Assembly: GCA_013400155.1 (NCBI GenBank)
Contig: VXBM01000269.1
Coordinates: forward strand, 475,403-539,402
Direction of reading: 5' to 3'
Source: Helopsaltes ochotensis
Taxonomy: Eukaryota; Chordata; Aves; Passeriformes; Locustellidae
DNA: 64,000 nucleotides
Shown here piece after piece: positions 23,519 to 36,235 of the stretch. A program made the translations under genes and the position numbers. The first letter of the stretch is position 1; every line of letters starts with the position of its first letter. The notes below the pieces were generated by a model. The model made no database searches, was not told where the DNA came from, and saw only the letters and a program-made list of their open reading frames with translations.

Positions 23519-26496
23519 AAAGTACTTTAACTTGCATATAGAAAGCTTTCCTGTGCAGTTACGGTAGATCTCATGCACCAGCTAAGCTTCAGTCTTTCAA
23601 TGGTGTTTTTTAAAGAGTCGAAGGCGACTAAATTGAGCAGGAGTTTTGGAGACCTGATATTTTAGTGATGACTAGTCACTTGTTCTTAAATTTTCGCTTT
23701 TTCCTTTCTTTGAAGACTATTTTATGAAAAAATAAGAAATCCAGGAACTAAAGTTAATGCAGTTGTCATAAAAAAACCCCAAAATTGGTTTAGTCAAATC
23801 ATAAAATGACAGGAAGTGTACTGTTATGTTTTTCCTACAAACTGGGAATGTTGAGTGGAAATAAGTGTGTGTTAACCAAGTCTTCCACCTCTAAATCCTT
23901 CACGGGAAAACATTCTGAGAGCTGCAGTTTCAGAAGTCTATTTGTTCAGCTTGAGGTACATTTCAAAACTGTTCTGGTCAATTAGATAAACCTGATGGTT
24001 GCTCAGCAAAGTTCTTAATTTTTAGTGCCGTAAAGTTGCAAGGAAGTTCCCTTAAGTGGTAGTCCCCTTGACATGGAAGGTGCTGAAATCCAATCTGAGC
24101 AAGCTGCTTTCCTTTCCTGTAGTCTCTGGCTGATCACCCTGTCTCCATGAATTTGTGTTACCGATTGTCTGCTGAAGCTGCAATTGGCAGGATTTTAGTG
24201 AAATACAATTGTTGGCCTCTTTTATTTAAATACAAACAAAGCCTGTACCAAGATTTTGGAAATCTTTGCAAATATGAATGTAAGAGCATTCCTAATGACT
24301 GTGAAAAAGAGAAAAACGCTGAAGTAATCATAAAATTTAACGAGTGAAATAAGAGTATACTTTTAGCTCAGTGCTTTATCTATTCCTTAAATACTTGTTA
24401 TTAACAGTAAGGACTCTGCATATGAATCCCAAAACCTCTCTTTCCAGGGTGGATGATGCACACAGCTGTTTTTCCAACCGTATGAGTACGGTCTGTGTTT
24501 TAGTGATGGACCAAACAGCCATTCTTTTACTGGTGATTCTTGCATCAGGCTCTGAGCAGGTTCCTGCTGTGTGCACCAGAGTCAAATTGTTTGTGAAGTG
24601 AAATTTGAAAGGAAGACAGCATGAAAGAATTTCATAAGGAATATAAAATAAAACAAGATAGTTGTTGAAAGCTACAGGAAGCTTGAACTGGCAAGAAGAG
24701 AGGAAGTATTCTAAATTTATAATGAAAATTAATTATGCATTCATTGCATTTGAAGAGGTCAGACATGATGAATTTAAATAGTACATGAGAATGAAGGCCA
24801 TCTTTTATATTAAAGGCAGTACAACAGGGTGATGTGAGGAGAGGCAAAGAAATATAGGAAGCAAATGGGGAAAATTGCAAGACTGAGGCAGTAAGGAACA
24901 AGAACATTTAATCAAACAGATCTGCTTTGTGACTGAATTGATTCATGATTTTCAGACAATTCAAAACAATGATAATTTATTAGCCATGAAATTATACTGA
25001 AAAAATGCTTAAAGCTGTTGAGAAAGTTAATAAAATAAGAAATTTCAAACTGGATTATCTCCAGCTCGCAGCAACCTTTAAAACTTACACAGAGTGGAGT
25101 AATTTTTTCTTAAAATTTTATTCCTTTCTTACATATAGTTGCTATGTATGCCTCTTGTTGTTACGGGGGGAATGCTAATTTTTTTTTCTATTTTTTGCTA
25201 TCTCCTGTCACATCTATTGTGTTTCTGCTACCCCATTTAATTTGAGAATGTGCTATCCAAGCAGAGGGATTCAGCACAAGCGTGAGTAAATGCCGTATGG
25301 GCTGACTGGCTGTAGGGCTAAAGCAGAGTATGTTGCTCCACTTTCTGGGTTACTGGAGCAGAGAGTTATTCTTAGCAGGGATAGGCTCTACTGAGTAACA
25401 CAGGCAGAAATTTAGCGGAACCTTTCTGCTTAACGCTGTTTAATACCTGCATTCTGGGATCTATACCACACCTATCTGTGAAGATACCACATTGCTCGGG
25501 CACCTTTCTGTTAGAAAGTCAGATACTTTGTAGCTGAGGACTGTATAATTTTCATATGAACTTGGGCAGTGTTTATATTGATAGCTAAACGCTGCTGTCA
25601 GACCCAGTGGTTTCGTTTGAGCAAGGTATTGCTGTGGAGCTTGACCATACACAAATAGTTTGTACTGTGGAGTGTGACTGGGAAGTCAGAAACTTGCTCT
25701 GGTTTCCTGGCCAAGGCATACCTTTAATCATGGAAATTCCAGGTGAAATGAGTCCTTCAAGAGTTTAATTTCTGTGGCCCTGAGCTAAGCATCATTAATG
25801 GTAAATGAAATCAGACAGGCTTGGTGGCTAAGAAGGGTGAAAAAAAGTTGGAACAGAAAATAGTAAATTGCCATCTGAGTCTTTTAAATAACAACGCATT
25901 AGAGAAGTAGAGAGTTTTTCCCAGAGGGTGGTTTCATGTACCTTGCTGTCCACAGGGTGCAAGGTTACCAGGGCAGGAAAGTGTGCTGGATAATTCCATT
26001 ATGGCCCTTGTTATGATTCACTGGTTTTAATAGTATCCCCAGCTTTACTTGAGGGAATTCTCCAGGCAAGCTCCTAAAGCATCACATGGAACCTAATAGC
26101 TTTATTGTTTTTATTTTTTTATCACAGACATATTCTTCATTTACTTATCGTCTGCAGTGAAAATGGCACCATAATTCCTCTAGCCACAATTAGATAACCA
26201 CAGTTAGGTTTAATCAATACTTACTCTTCTGAAGAATATTATACTGACATTGTGGAGTATATCTTTCTCTGTCCTGACAAATACAATTACCACTGGAACA
26301 ACAACCTAAAGTCCCCCTAATTAATGTAATTGGTTATTTCCAATTAAATATTTAACACGTGTGCTGTCCTCATAACTTAGAATTGTAGAAGTTGAGTGTG
26401 ATTATCTATTAATGACCAGTTATTGCACTGTGTTTGGTGATAATCCTAACAACGTTGGTGGTGGACTTTTAGTGCATAGGATTTTTGACACCTTTT

Positions 26497-26546
26497 AAGG
26501 TGTGTTGGATTTTCATGTTGCAAGGTGTGTTGGATTTTCATGTTGC
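26497..26546. repeat. 25-bp tandem duplication, 2 identical copies
   Basis: AAGGTGTGTTGGATTTTCAT plus GTTGC at 26497-26521 is repeated exactly at 26522-26546. Confidence 0.95.
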
Positions 26547-27409
26547 ATTTCCTTTCCCCTTGTGTTTTCCTTCTTCTTCACCCTAGAAATGAGTGTAGTT
26601 CTATGATAATTTTATGATATTTCTTCTTATCCTCACCAAGATGCCTGGGGTTACTGTGCATTTGCCCCATGAGCAAAGTTTGGGGCACTGAGTCACCAAA
26701 TGGAGATAATTTTCTCTCTTCTCCATGAAACTCACAAGTATTAGCTAGTTCTGGGAAAAACTTGTAGATGTCCATGAGAAAGACACATTAACACGAATAT
26801 GATGGGCTATCAGCACACCAGATCAAGCAGAAGTTTGTTTCTTAGAGGAACAATAGATAAAATAGGACAATCATCTCCTGTTTTCAAATTACCATTTTAA
26901 TGATCTCCAAGGCCTTAATTCAATTCTAGTCATGATTTAAATTTTGCTTTAAATTTAAAACTAGAATTTTATGCTTTTAAAACTTCTTTGGAGTATTAAA
27001 GTGTTTCAACATAATTTCTCTCATTTCAATACCTCTGACCTGAATGAAAAGTAGATTTTTTTTTTCTTTTAAAAAGGGCACAGCAGGGGAAAATCCTTCC
27101 CTGCTAGGATCCAGTCAAACTTTCCTCACCAGTTAGGTTGACAGCAGGTTTAGCGCATTTATTAATTATGATTGCAATTTGTAAGAACAAACAAGATTCC
27201 AATGCTTTAGGAGGTCTACCTAGATTATAAATAAATAAAAACCTTTGAAAAATTCTTCAGGGCAAAAGCTAAGCAAAGAAAAAGAAGGGATTGTACTTTG
27301 ACATAATTCCAGTTAAGTGGAGAGTACCTTCTTTTGAAAAATTATTCCAGGTAAGTTAGCAGTATGTTAATGGTCTACAAGTGTATGTATATATTTTTTA
27401 ATCTTTGTT

Positions 27410-27642
27410 NNNNNNNNNNNNNNNNNNNNNNNNNNNNNNNNNNNNNNNNNNNNNNNNNNNNNNNNNNNNNNNNNNNNNNNNNNNNNNNNNNNNNNNNNNN
27501 NNNNNNNNNNNNNNNNNNNNNNNNNNNNNNNNNNNNNNNNNNNNNNNNNNNNNNNNNNNNNNNNNNNNNNNNNNNNNNNNNNNNNNNNNNNNNNNNNNNN
27601 NNNNNNNNNNNNNNNNNNNNNNNNNNNNNNNNNNNNNNNNNN
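27410..27642. other. Assembly gap (233 N)
   Basis: The run of N lies directly beside a G/T tract at 27643, so it probably reflects a low-complexity or repeat sequence that could not be read through. ORFs that appear to cross it are meaningless. Confidence 0.99.
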
Positions 27643-27676
27643 GGTTTTTTTGTTTGTTTTTGTTTTGGGTTTTTTC
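27643..27676. repeat. G/T-rich tract at gap edge
   Basis: GGTTTTTTTGTTTGTTTTTG followed by TTTTGGGTTTTTTCG. It is the same low-complexity type as 10381-10522 and probably continues into the gap. Confidence 0.9.
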
Positions 27677-27921
27677 GCTTGCTAGAGGTTCATCAAAACA
27701 AAATGTGTCATGAACTTGTATATGAATCTCCTTGTGAAAATCTGTGTTCAGGACTGGCAGTTGTTCTCTCCTCTTTCTTGTGTATCTGATTGTATTTCCA
27801 GCTTTGGGGCACCTTGTTTTTATCTACTACTCAGCAGATAAAATTCTGCAACAGCAGTGATTACTGTGCATTGTGGGTTGGCACATGCTCCTTTTCTTTT
27901 CCAAGAGAATGGATGCTTGCC

Positions 27922-27985
27922 AGGTCCAAAGGGATCTCTGGAGGTCATCAATCTAGCCAAACTCCCTTCCCTCAAGAAATGCAAC
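27922..27985 (-). mobile_element. CR1 3' tail fragment
   Basis: GGTCCAAAGGGATCTCTGGA followed by GGTCATCAATCTAGCCAAACTCCC and CTCAAGAAA is a diverged reverse complement of the CR1 3' end (typically GGTTGGAAGGGACCTCTGGA, then GATCATCTAGTCCAAC). It is 5'-truncated, as most CR1 copies are, and has lost the terminal octamers. Confidence 0.75.
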
Positions 27986-27999
27986 TACCTCCTTCAAAA

Positions 28000-30900
28000 C
28001 TACCATCCAACAAAATTAACCAAAAGGGAAGGTTAATTTTCAGACATCATTTTTCATGTGGCGTTTGTTACCAGCAGACTTCTTCTTGAGCAGGACCCAA
28101 ATACTAACCCTGGGGGTGTAGTTGTCGTAAATTACTACAAGAGCTGCTCTTTGTGTGCCAACAGATACAAGAGATTTAGATGATTATCAGCTGCCATGGT
28201 CAACTACTGTATTGAGAAAGTCTAAACTGTTTTTGTGTTAGAGGCAGGCAGTGTGGCAACTCAGTTGAGTAGCACTAAGATTATTGATTTCTGATTTTGA
28301 GAGGCTTGTTAAATATATTGTGAGGGCCAGTATTCATTCATTTAGTTTTGTATGAACCGCCATCAACACTGAAGCCTTGAAAGTTGAGTGTACAGTTGTG
28401 ACATGAATAAACCTCATGTTAATGTCTTCAAAAGAAGCAAAAAGCTGTTTACAACAAGCAAAGTCCTAGTTCCTGTGCTGACCCGGTTTGTGTCTCCCTA
28501 TTTACCAAAACTTATGATTTTCATGATTTCCGGTTTTCTATACCTCATCCTGTGAACAGGGCTGTAGCCACTCCATTGGTACAAAACCAGCATGAGCAGT
28601 TGTGTCTTGTCTCACTGTCTTAGGATCAGTATTTCTGAATTTTCTTCTATGGAAGGGATTTGCATCCAATAGTTTACATGCCTCTATCCATTGTTGTACA
28701 TTTTTCCACAAGAAGCAGAAAATAATATATTCCAAGCAAATAATCTGCTCATTGCTGGCACTAGAACTTCAGAAATGAAAATGTTTTTTGTAACTAAGCT
28801 GGATGACACTTTATCAAGGAAGTGTAAGAGCTCTTGTGCTGTGAACTGGACTCACCTCTTTGTAACACTGATGATAAAACGGGTTCTTTGGTTGCATTTC
28901 TGGGGCAGCTCCAATGAAAATCAGGGATCTAGTCCAGCTACACATACTGTAAAACAGAGCTGGATTTGAGTCATTAACATGTTTTACTTCAGATGTAAGA
29001 TTTGATTTCACCAATGTGCTGCTGTAGTGAGTTGCTTTTGTAACTACATTTGTCTTTTGAAGTTGCAAATATAACAAAGACATGTTGTCAAGGTAGGTTA
29101 GACCCACAGAAGTGCATGAGATAGGAGAAGGATATTGTAAGCTGTGAGAGTGTCTGTGACCCAGAAAGTAGCAGAAGTACATTTACTCTGTGCTGATGAC
29201 ATACTCACTTTGTTTTTTCAAGAACTCAGTTACTCATTTTCCCACTCTATTATGTTTATTGGACAAGTGCCACATAGTTCATGATCAGCAGAAAACTGAG
29301 GTCACACCATTAACATTTTTTGGAACTCATAGCTAGACATTTTCCTGCTTTTAGCAGAACACAACTTTTAAATAAATAAATTTAAAAACCTGAAAGTTAA
29401 TTGTAGTACCTTGTAGGTCAACAAGTTGGTTTTCCAACAAAAGGTGCTGCCTGACAATACCTGTTGGCAACTTTTCAGTCATTCTGAAAATCGAAGCATT
29501 TGCTTAGGTACATCAATGTAAATGCCACTGCCTGACTTAAGTGTTCTTTGTTATTTGGCTGGATTTTCTCCACAATTTTTAAGTGGCTTGTAGTGTCTTT
29601 TCCTTGACAAAGACATTAACAGCCAAAGAAAACAGAATCGAAAGAGGCTCAGATTGCGGACATTTAATATCTGAGCTGTTCATCTTTGTATATCTGGGAA
29701 GTTGCTGCTTTGATCTGCAGGTCTGGGGGATCTGTTGAAAGGGTGATACTTAGGTCACTGGTTTAAAGCCCCAAGTGCTTTGTGCAACCACTCCTGATTT
29801 TTCAGTAAGATGTATTCTCTTTCTGAATGCTTCTATCAAAATTCCTGAAGGACGAGTTGGTACCGGATTCACTTCATGATTGACTTTCAGGCTGCGCGTG
29901 GACTTTATAATTTGGGATTTCAGTTCTGGTTTAGCTGTGAGCGTGTATGGCTTTATCCTACCCCCAGTTTCTCCCTCTCTGGCCTCTTCTTGCTTTCCCA
30001 GTGACTTGTACCGACTTGACGTGGGAAAGAGACTGTTCCACAGTTGGGTGATTGCAGCTTTTCTTTGGGGTGGGCAGGCCAGGTGTGACCCTTTCCAACC
30101 AGAAATGGTTGTTCCCTCTGTCACTGACCCTACACATGGGCTTCAGGATGTGCCTCAGTCTGTACCAGGAGCTGCTTGCTTTCATTACCTTTTCTCTCAT
30201 TATGCCTCAGAGCAGAAAAGCATCATTTCAGCTGCTGTCTGCCCCTGGGCTTCTGACAGTACGGCACTGGGAAGGTTTAGCAGGATTCATCTGTGGACAG
30301 CCGTATTTAATGAAGATCTCCTGAGGATTTTTGAACAACACTGTATTTAAAATTACCAAAATTCAGTCTTTACAAATGCTTTTGTGAACATTTCGTAGCC
30401 ATGCCCAAACTATTCTCCATGTTTTGTGCAGACAAGGAGAAATTATTTCAAAGGAAACATTGTATGCTGCTCTGGATGACATCCTGCTGCTTCCAACCAT
30501 TTTTTTGTTTGCCTTTTTTTCCCTCTCTGCTCCATCATGTATTAATTCCGTCTCTTCCTCCTTCAGAGACAGATGGTGAGCTGGTGGTACTAATGAGCTC
30601 CCTGCTGCCCAGGGAGGGCGGATTGAAATGCTTTGTGTTCTGAGAACTAACAGGCTGAGAACCCTCACTGAGGATGTTACACATGTGATGAAAGGTTTGA
30701 TGCACAAATACTGTAGCAGACTTTTTTTTCCACTGGCACCTATGAACCGTGTTTCCCCAAGAGAGCAACTGCCCAAAACAGCCTTCCTAATAGTCCAATC
30801 CTTACAGTGTTTATTGGAGTATTGCTCTGAATGGTACAATAATCTGTCTTTTATGGAGATGGAGAGAGCATTAGGTTGTGGACACATGGCAATTGAATGC

Positions 30901-33900
30901 CCTGCTTCTCTGGCATGAGCACACTGAGAAATAAAAACAAAGAGCACCTGCTGTTCCTTGGAATGAGTCTTTGAACATTTTTAAAACTTTCTTGGCAGAA
31001 AGCCATTCTCTTCTAGGCTGACTTTAAAAGGAATGCAATTAATTATAGGAGCCACAGACCTCTAAGGTAACAAAATGTAATTATCCAGGGAGTCATGACG
31101 GATTCTGTTATGTCTTGTTTAAAATGTAACAGGATTGTCAAAAGTGACTTGTATTGAGGATGCAATTAAAGACAGATCCAGTTGGCTGGGAAGTCTAATG
31201 GTTGTAGTCGTTTGACCAATTCAAGGCCGCCTACAAACTTTGGAATGGTAGTTATGAGAATTCAGCATGGTCATGGAAAGTATTTCAAAACCTAATGAAT
31301 TAAGATTCTGAGAAATTTTGTAATAGATTTATTAAATGTGCCCTCTCCAGCAGAGACCACAAAGATGGATCCCTTTTCCCTTACTCAGCAGAAAAGCTTA
31401 AGTGAGACAGGATTTCTAATTCAGTAAATGTGTAACATTTGGGGCTTTGTGTTTAAAACCAAATAGATACTAATACCAGAGTATCTGTCTTTTTATATGA
31501 GATGTCTCCTTAAGAGAGATGATTTTGCAACTAAAATGGAGAGCATTAAAAAATCAAGGCTTTCCTTTAAATTACTGCATAGAGATAGATCACATATGTT
31601 TAGGGGATGCATAGTAAATCTAGCTCTAACCTGAGCAACTATTATAGCTGATAAAGAGGTGTGTGACTCTTATCAAAGCAGGTGCTTTGATATCTGTTGA
31701 TTCAGGATAGTACCCAGTCCACATTTAAGTTAATTACTGTATACTAGCAAGTAACAGATGTGCTACAGATGGCTAGGGTGATTAAAATAAGAAAGCCCAT
31801 AAATAAAGATTTTACAGGTTTGGAAGCTAACAATAAATACACAACTTAAAAAGGACTATATTAAAACTCAAATATTTTAGCAATTAAACTAAAACTGTAT
31901 TTATTTCTAATCTGTCAATGAATAGGATTAAAACAGAATATTGAGTTACACATTCATTCCTGTTTGAGTTTACTTCTACTCTGCCAATCATCACTCTGGG
32001 ATAAAGTGTGTGCACTCTCTTCCTGGTTCTGTGCTTTCACCAGCTTTCAGTAAGAGCATAAAATGAGGGTCAGTCTGAAAGTGGCGGGTGGTCTTTACAT
32101 TTATGGAAATAAAGCTTTTTACAGATCTGTACTGTTTCACCAAGAATCCTTTTACCAACATTTCTAGTTTATGGCTGGAAATTCTGAGGCAAAAGGAGAG
32201 GGTGCCACACACAGACAAACACCTATCTCAGAAAAAGCAATGTGGTTGTGTAGACAGTACAGGGTCAAGAAGTTGTACCAAGGGTTCCCACAGGACCAGT
32301 GGATATATTGACAAAAGGTGCTTTTTTGTTGTTGTTCTTTTATTTTCATCCTAAGTCAAACCAATATATATATGGAGTCTCAAAACTTTTATATGACAAG
32401 AAAATGGTTTCCTGCCCAGCTGTGAAGGGCATCATTGTAAGGTGAGAAAGATTATGAAATGTTAGTACAGGAAGTTAATACAATTTCAGTAATAGAAGTG
32501 TGAATGGATAGGCTTACCCAAATTCCAAATGAATAATAAAAATGTATACCAACACATACATATTTATGTGTGTGTAGATACATATATATTTAATTTGCCC
32601 AAAGGTATCGATCTGAGCATTGCTGTGTCATGTGAGAAGATCAGTACAAGATGCACTGCAAAAATATTTCCTTCTCTCATGTATTAAATTTGCTTCATAT
32701 TAATGCTTTCTATTACTTTGGATTTTTTGATATGGTATAATATTATCAAGTATTATGCAATACTGTTCAGACATGTTTTAGGTTTGCTTTGTCACAGACA
32801 CACCCTAAAGAATCAGATAGGAAGAAATAATGCTGCCTTTACCTGGATTTGCATTATGAAGCACCTTTGTAGAAATGTTGTTTAAATTTCTGTCATGTCA
32901 TATGAAAAAGTATTTTCTTTCCATTTAATTGTGAGACAAATACCCCACCCCTCACTCAGATGTACAGGAGATACAAGCTGAAGAAGTATTTAGAATTGAT
33001 TAAACTTTCTCATTTCAGCATATGCTGCCAGCACTGAGAAACCTGGGAAATTCTCTCCCAGTAAAGATAAATTGAGAGGAAATCCATTTTCAGTGCTGAA
33101 TAAACCACCTCTATGTTAAGTATGGAGAAGCTTGGTTATTTTGCAGCAATGAAAGCTAAACATGTTGATATTGGAGGCTGTTTCCTTTTGTTAAACAGCT
33201 GTCTCACCATACTGGCTGTCATTGTTAAATTTGCTCTGCCCAAATCCTCTGTAACTGATTGTTTCCCAAGCCATATGGATTCAGCTCTTCAGGTCTGTCT
33301 TCATATTAGGTTATTCTGTTCAGTTTTAGGATAAACGATACCTGCTCTTTTTTATTTTTCTAAATGTTTTGCTCTTTCTTTTTACCCATCCTACTGGCAT
33401 TGATATAGACAAATTATTGTGAGTAATGCTTTTGAATATAGTCAGCACAAGCAAAGTGATGTATTTGGATTGTGAGCAGTGAGCAATGGAAGTCTAGCAC
33501 AAGTAGATACTCTGCAACATCCCGATCATGTTCAAAAATGGCTTATGAATGTCCAACACTGCAGTTCCTTACAAGGCTGTCATGCATACGGGTCTGGATT
33601 TCTCTGCAGTCCCAAATCTGAAATCTTCAGACTTTGCACTATAAGGGATTATACTTGTTACAAAAGACATCGTCATAATCCACTATCAGATTCCTCCACC
33701 AAACGTAATACTAGTCACAAGGCCATGCAGTACAAAAGGCATGTACATTTTATTGCTTTAAATGGTCACTTTCCCTAAAGCAAATTTTCAGTATCCAGTT
33801 CTTTATTTCTGGTCTAAAGATTTTGATGTTCTCATGAAAAACAAACCAGTATCTATGGGTGAATAATCGAATGAAGTTGCTACAGAGAAGGTGGAGAGCT

Positions 33901-36156
33901 GGTCTTAAGCCTTCCTCACAGTCAGCTTCATTGGAAAAACAGAAAAGCGAGATAAAGGGGATTCTCTAAACAACTCTGTGTATGGGGTCAATCAATTTTT
34001 ATTACTGATTTGATTGATGGACTAGACAGTGTATATATTAAATTTGTATATCTTGGAATCTGAAAGGTTTCTAAGTGTTGTTGGAAGACAAAACTGGAGT
34101 TCAATATGATGAGGAAATGATGGGAAAACCAGGGGAGATTAATTAATAGGTCTAAGGGTAAACTTTTGCACCTCAACAGGAATTGACAGCTTCACAGCTA
34201 CTGATTAAGTGGAAATTTTACAGAAATAAAGCTTGAGTTTTAAAATTAACCACAAACTGAACTTCAGTACTGTTTTTTGTGATGCAGAAAAGTCAAACCT
34301 CACACTGGAATATATGTATGTCTTAATTTATGTGTAAAAGACACAGCTTAGTCCTTCTGGTCAATTTGGCTGTGTAGGGCATCAGATGGGAGTGAGCCTA
34401 AAGAGCATCAGGGGTGAAGGATGGTCTAACAGTTGATCTGTGACAAAGACCACCAAGAAGAATGTGGGGGGTTTATTTTAGAGAATAGCAGTCAGTGGGC
34501 AATGTGTTAATCAAATATAATAAAAAACAGCAGCAAAGAGGATGCTGACTCTAAATGCATAATGCTGGATGGTGAATAGCAGGCTTACATGTCAGCAAAG
34601 AAAACACAAGTTAGAAAATAGGGAAAACTTTATAGTGATATACTGTTTAGATTATTTGCCTGAGAAAGTGTTAAAATCTTCATTACTGGTGGTCAATAAA
34701 TACACAAACAAACATCTGTTAGGGATAAAGTATAATTTACCTGCCTTGGCAGTGATGGAAATGAAGTAGGCGTCTTTTGAAGAAACTTGCAGCCCTGATG
34801 TCTGGATTTCTCTGTGGGTTTGTTTGTGTGTTTGCTTTGATTCTAATGGAAAATTGATATTATCAGAAAAGAAATTTTGTGCCTTAGGACTACTTACTTT
34901 GTGTACTTAATGCCTGAAATATTTCATACCTACAGGTACTATTGCTTAAATTTGCATAGTAAAGTTTCTTAAGTTAGGCAGATCAATACTGTTATGTTGA
35001 TCAATAATTATTTAATGTATCTGTGGTAAGGTAAAATCCAATGTTCTTATCCTTTCGGTATGTGGTAAATTGTGTCTTCCTTCTGAAAAGCTTCTTTTAT
35101 GACCATGCCTAAAATAAACACTTCTATCTGCTCTGACATCTTGTTGGTAAATGAAACATATTGCAAATATTTGGCTTTTTAAAAAAATGTCAGAGTTATT
35201 CTGATAACTCTTCTGACCTTCTGAGAGTGGTGATTTGGAAAGCACATTAAGAAAGTTAATAGATTCCACTGGTACGTTACCCTGTGTGGCATTAGGGTTT
35301 GTTACCAACTTCCACAGCAATGGTGCAATAAAGCAAAATTTGCCTCTATGCCTTTGGTCTCATTGTAACTCTGTGCTGTTTTACATGGCATGATACTGTT
35401 GTGTAAAGTGGCACAAATGCAGACTGAAAGGTAGTGTGACATCTTTATCACAGAGAGGAATAGCCTACAGCAGGAGCTGATGGGATTTGAGAGAGGCAAA
35501 GGATTCAGTTTTTGTATCCCTGCCTTTGCCCGGGTGGAGATGGGCATGGCAGAGCAGGCAGGATGCCCTGGGCTGTTTGAGGTAGATTGGACACCTGAAG
35601 GAATCCTCTCTAGAGGTGAATGGTTCACCAGTAATCCAACAGTCAGCAGCTGTTCTGCCTGCCCCCAGGATGTTTCATTTTTCATAGAGAAAACTTGTTT
35701 TTAATCCTGAGAGGTGCTTCTGTCAATGTGGATTACAGGTACGCTGGAAATGTGTGTTTAGATCCACTGCTCAGTAATGGAAGGATCAAGGACTCAAACA
35801 CGTTTTCTGAGTAGAAAGTTATTTTTACAGTACTTTTATACCAAAAAAATAATATTGTATAAAATATTTAATATTTTTAAGCACTGTGACAAGAAATTGG
35901 AATTTGACTGCTAATTATGTATTATGCTCAAATCAAGAAGGTTCCTTTAGTTTTTTTATGCTTTGTATATGTTCACATTTCTGCCCTAATGCATTTTCAG
36001 TTATCTTTGTTATCTGAAATATCTTTCATATCTGGAGGAAGGAACAATTTCTACCAGGCTTGTTTGTTCTGAGGTGCAGCATTACCTCATGGGTTTATGC
36101 TGTCAAATACAGAAAACAGTTAGCTCTGTTAGCTCTCCTGGATTCTCATGAAAACT
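28000..36156. other. Unique intronic DNA, no gene recognised
   Basis: No known element or exon was identified. The stretch 29750-30950 is slightly richer in G+C and has the two longest ORFs of the window: 156 codons on + at 29880-30350 and 194 codons on - at 30363-30947. Neither product shows a domain, signal peptide or similarity I recognise. They overlap other frames on the opposite strand, so I treat them as chance. Confidence 0.5.
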
Positions 36157-36235
36157 TCATAGAATCGTAGAATGCTTGGGTTGGAAGGGACCTTTAAAAT
36201 CATCTAGTTCTCAACCCTGTGCCGTGGACCAAGTT
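36157..36235 (-). mobile_element. CR1 3' tail fragment with octamer end
   Basis: CATAGAATCGTAGAATGC, then TTGGGTTGGAAGGGACCTTT, then AAAATCATCTAGTT is the reverse complement of the typical CR1 3' end, including two copies of the ATTCTATGA-like terminal octamer. Only about 80 bases remain (5'-truncated). The insertion points to the minus strand. Confidence 0.93.

Noticed and set aside
27364..27789. ORFs spanning the assembly gap
   Set aside because: Most codons are N; the frame is not real.
30363..30947. 194-codon minus-strand ORF
   Set aside because: No domain, no similarity, no splice context, overlapped by open frames on the other strand; best explained by chance.
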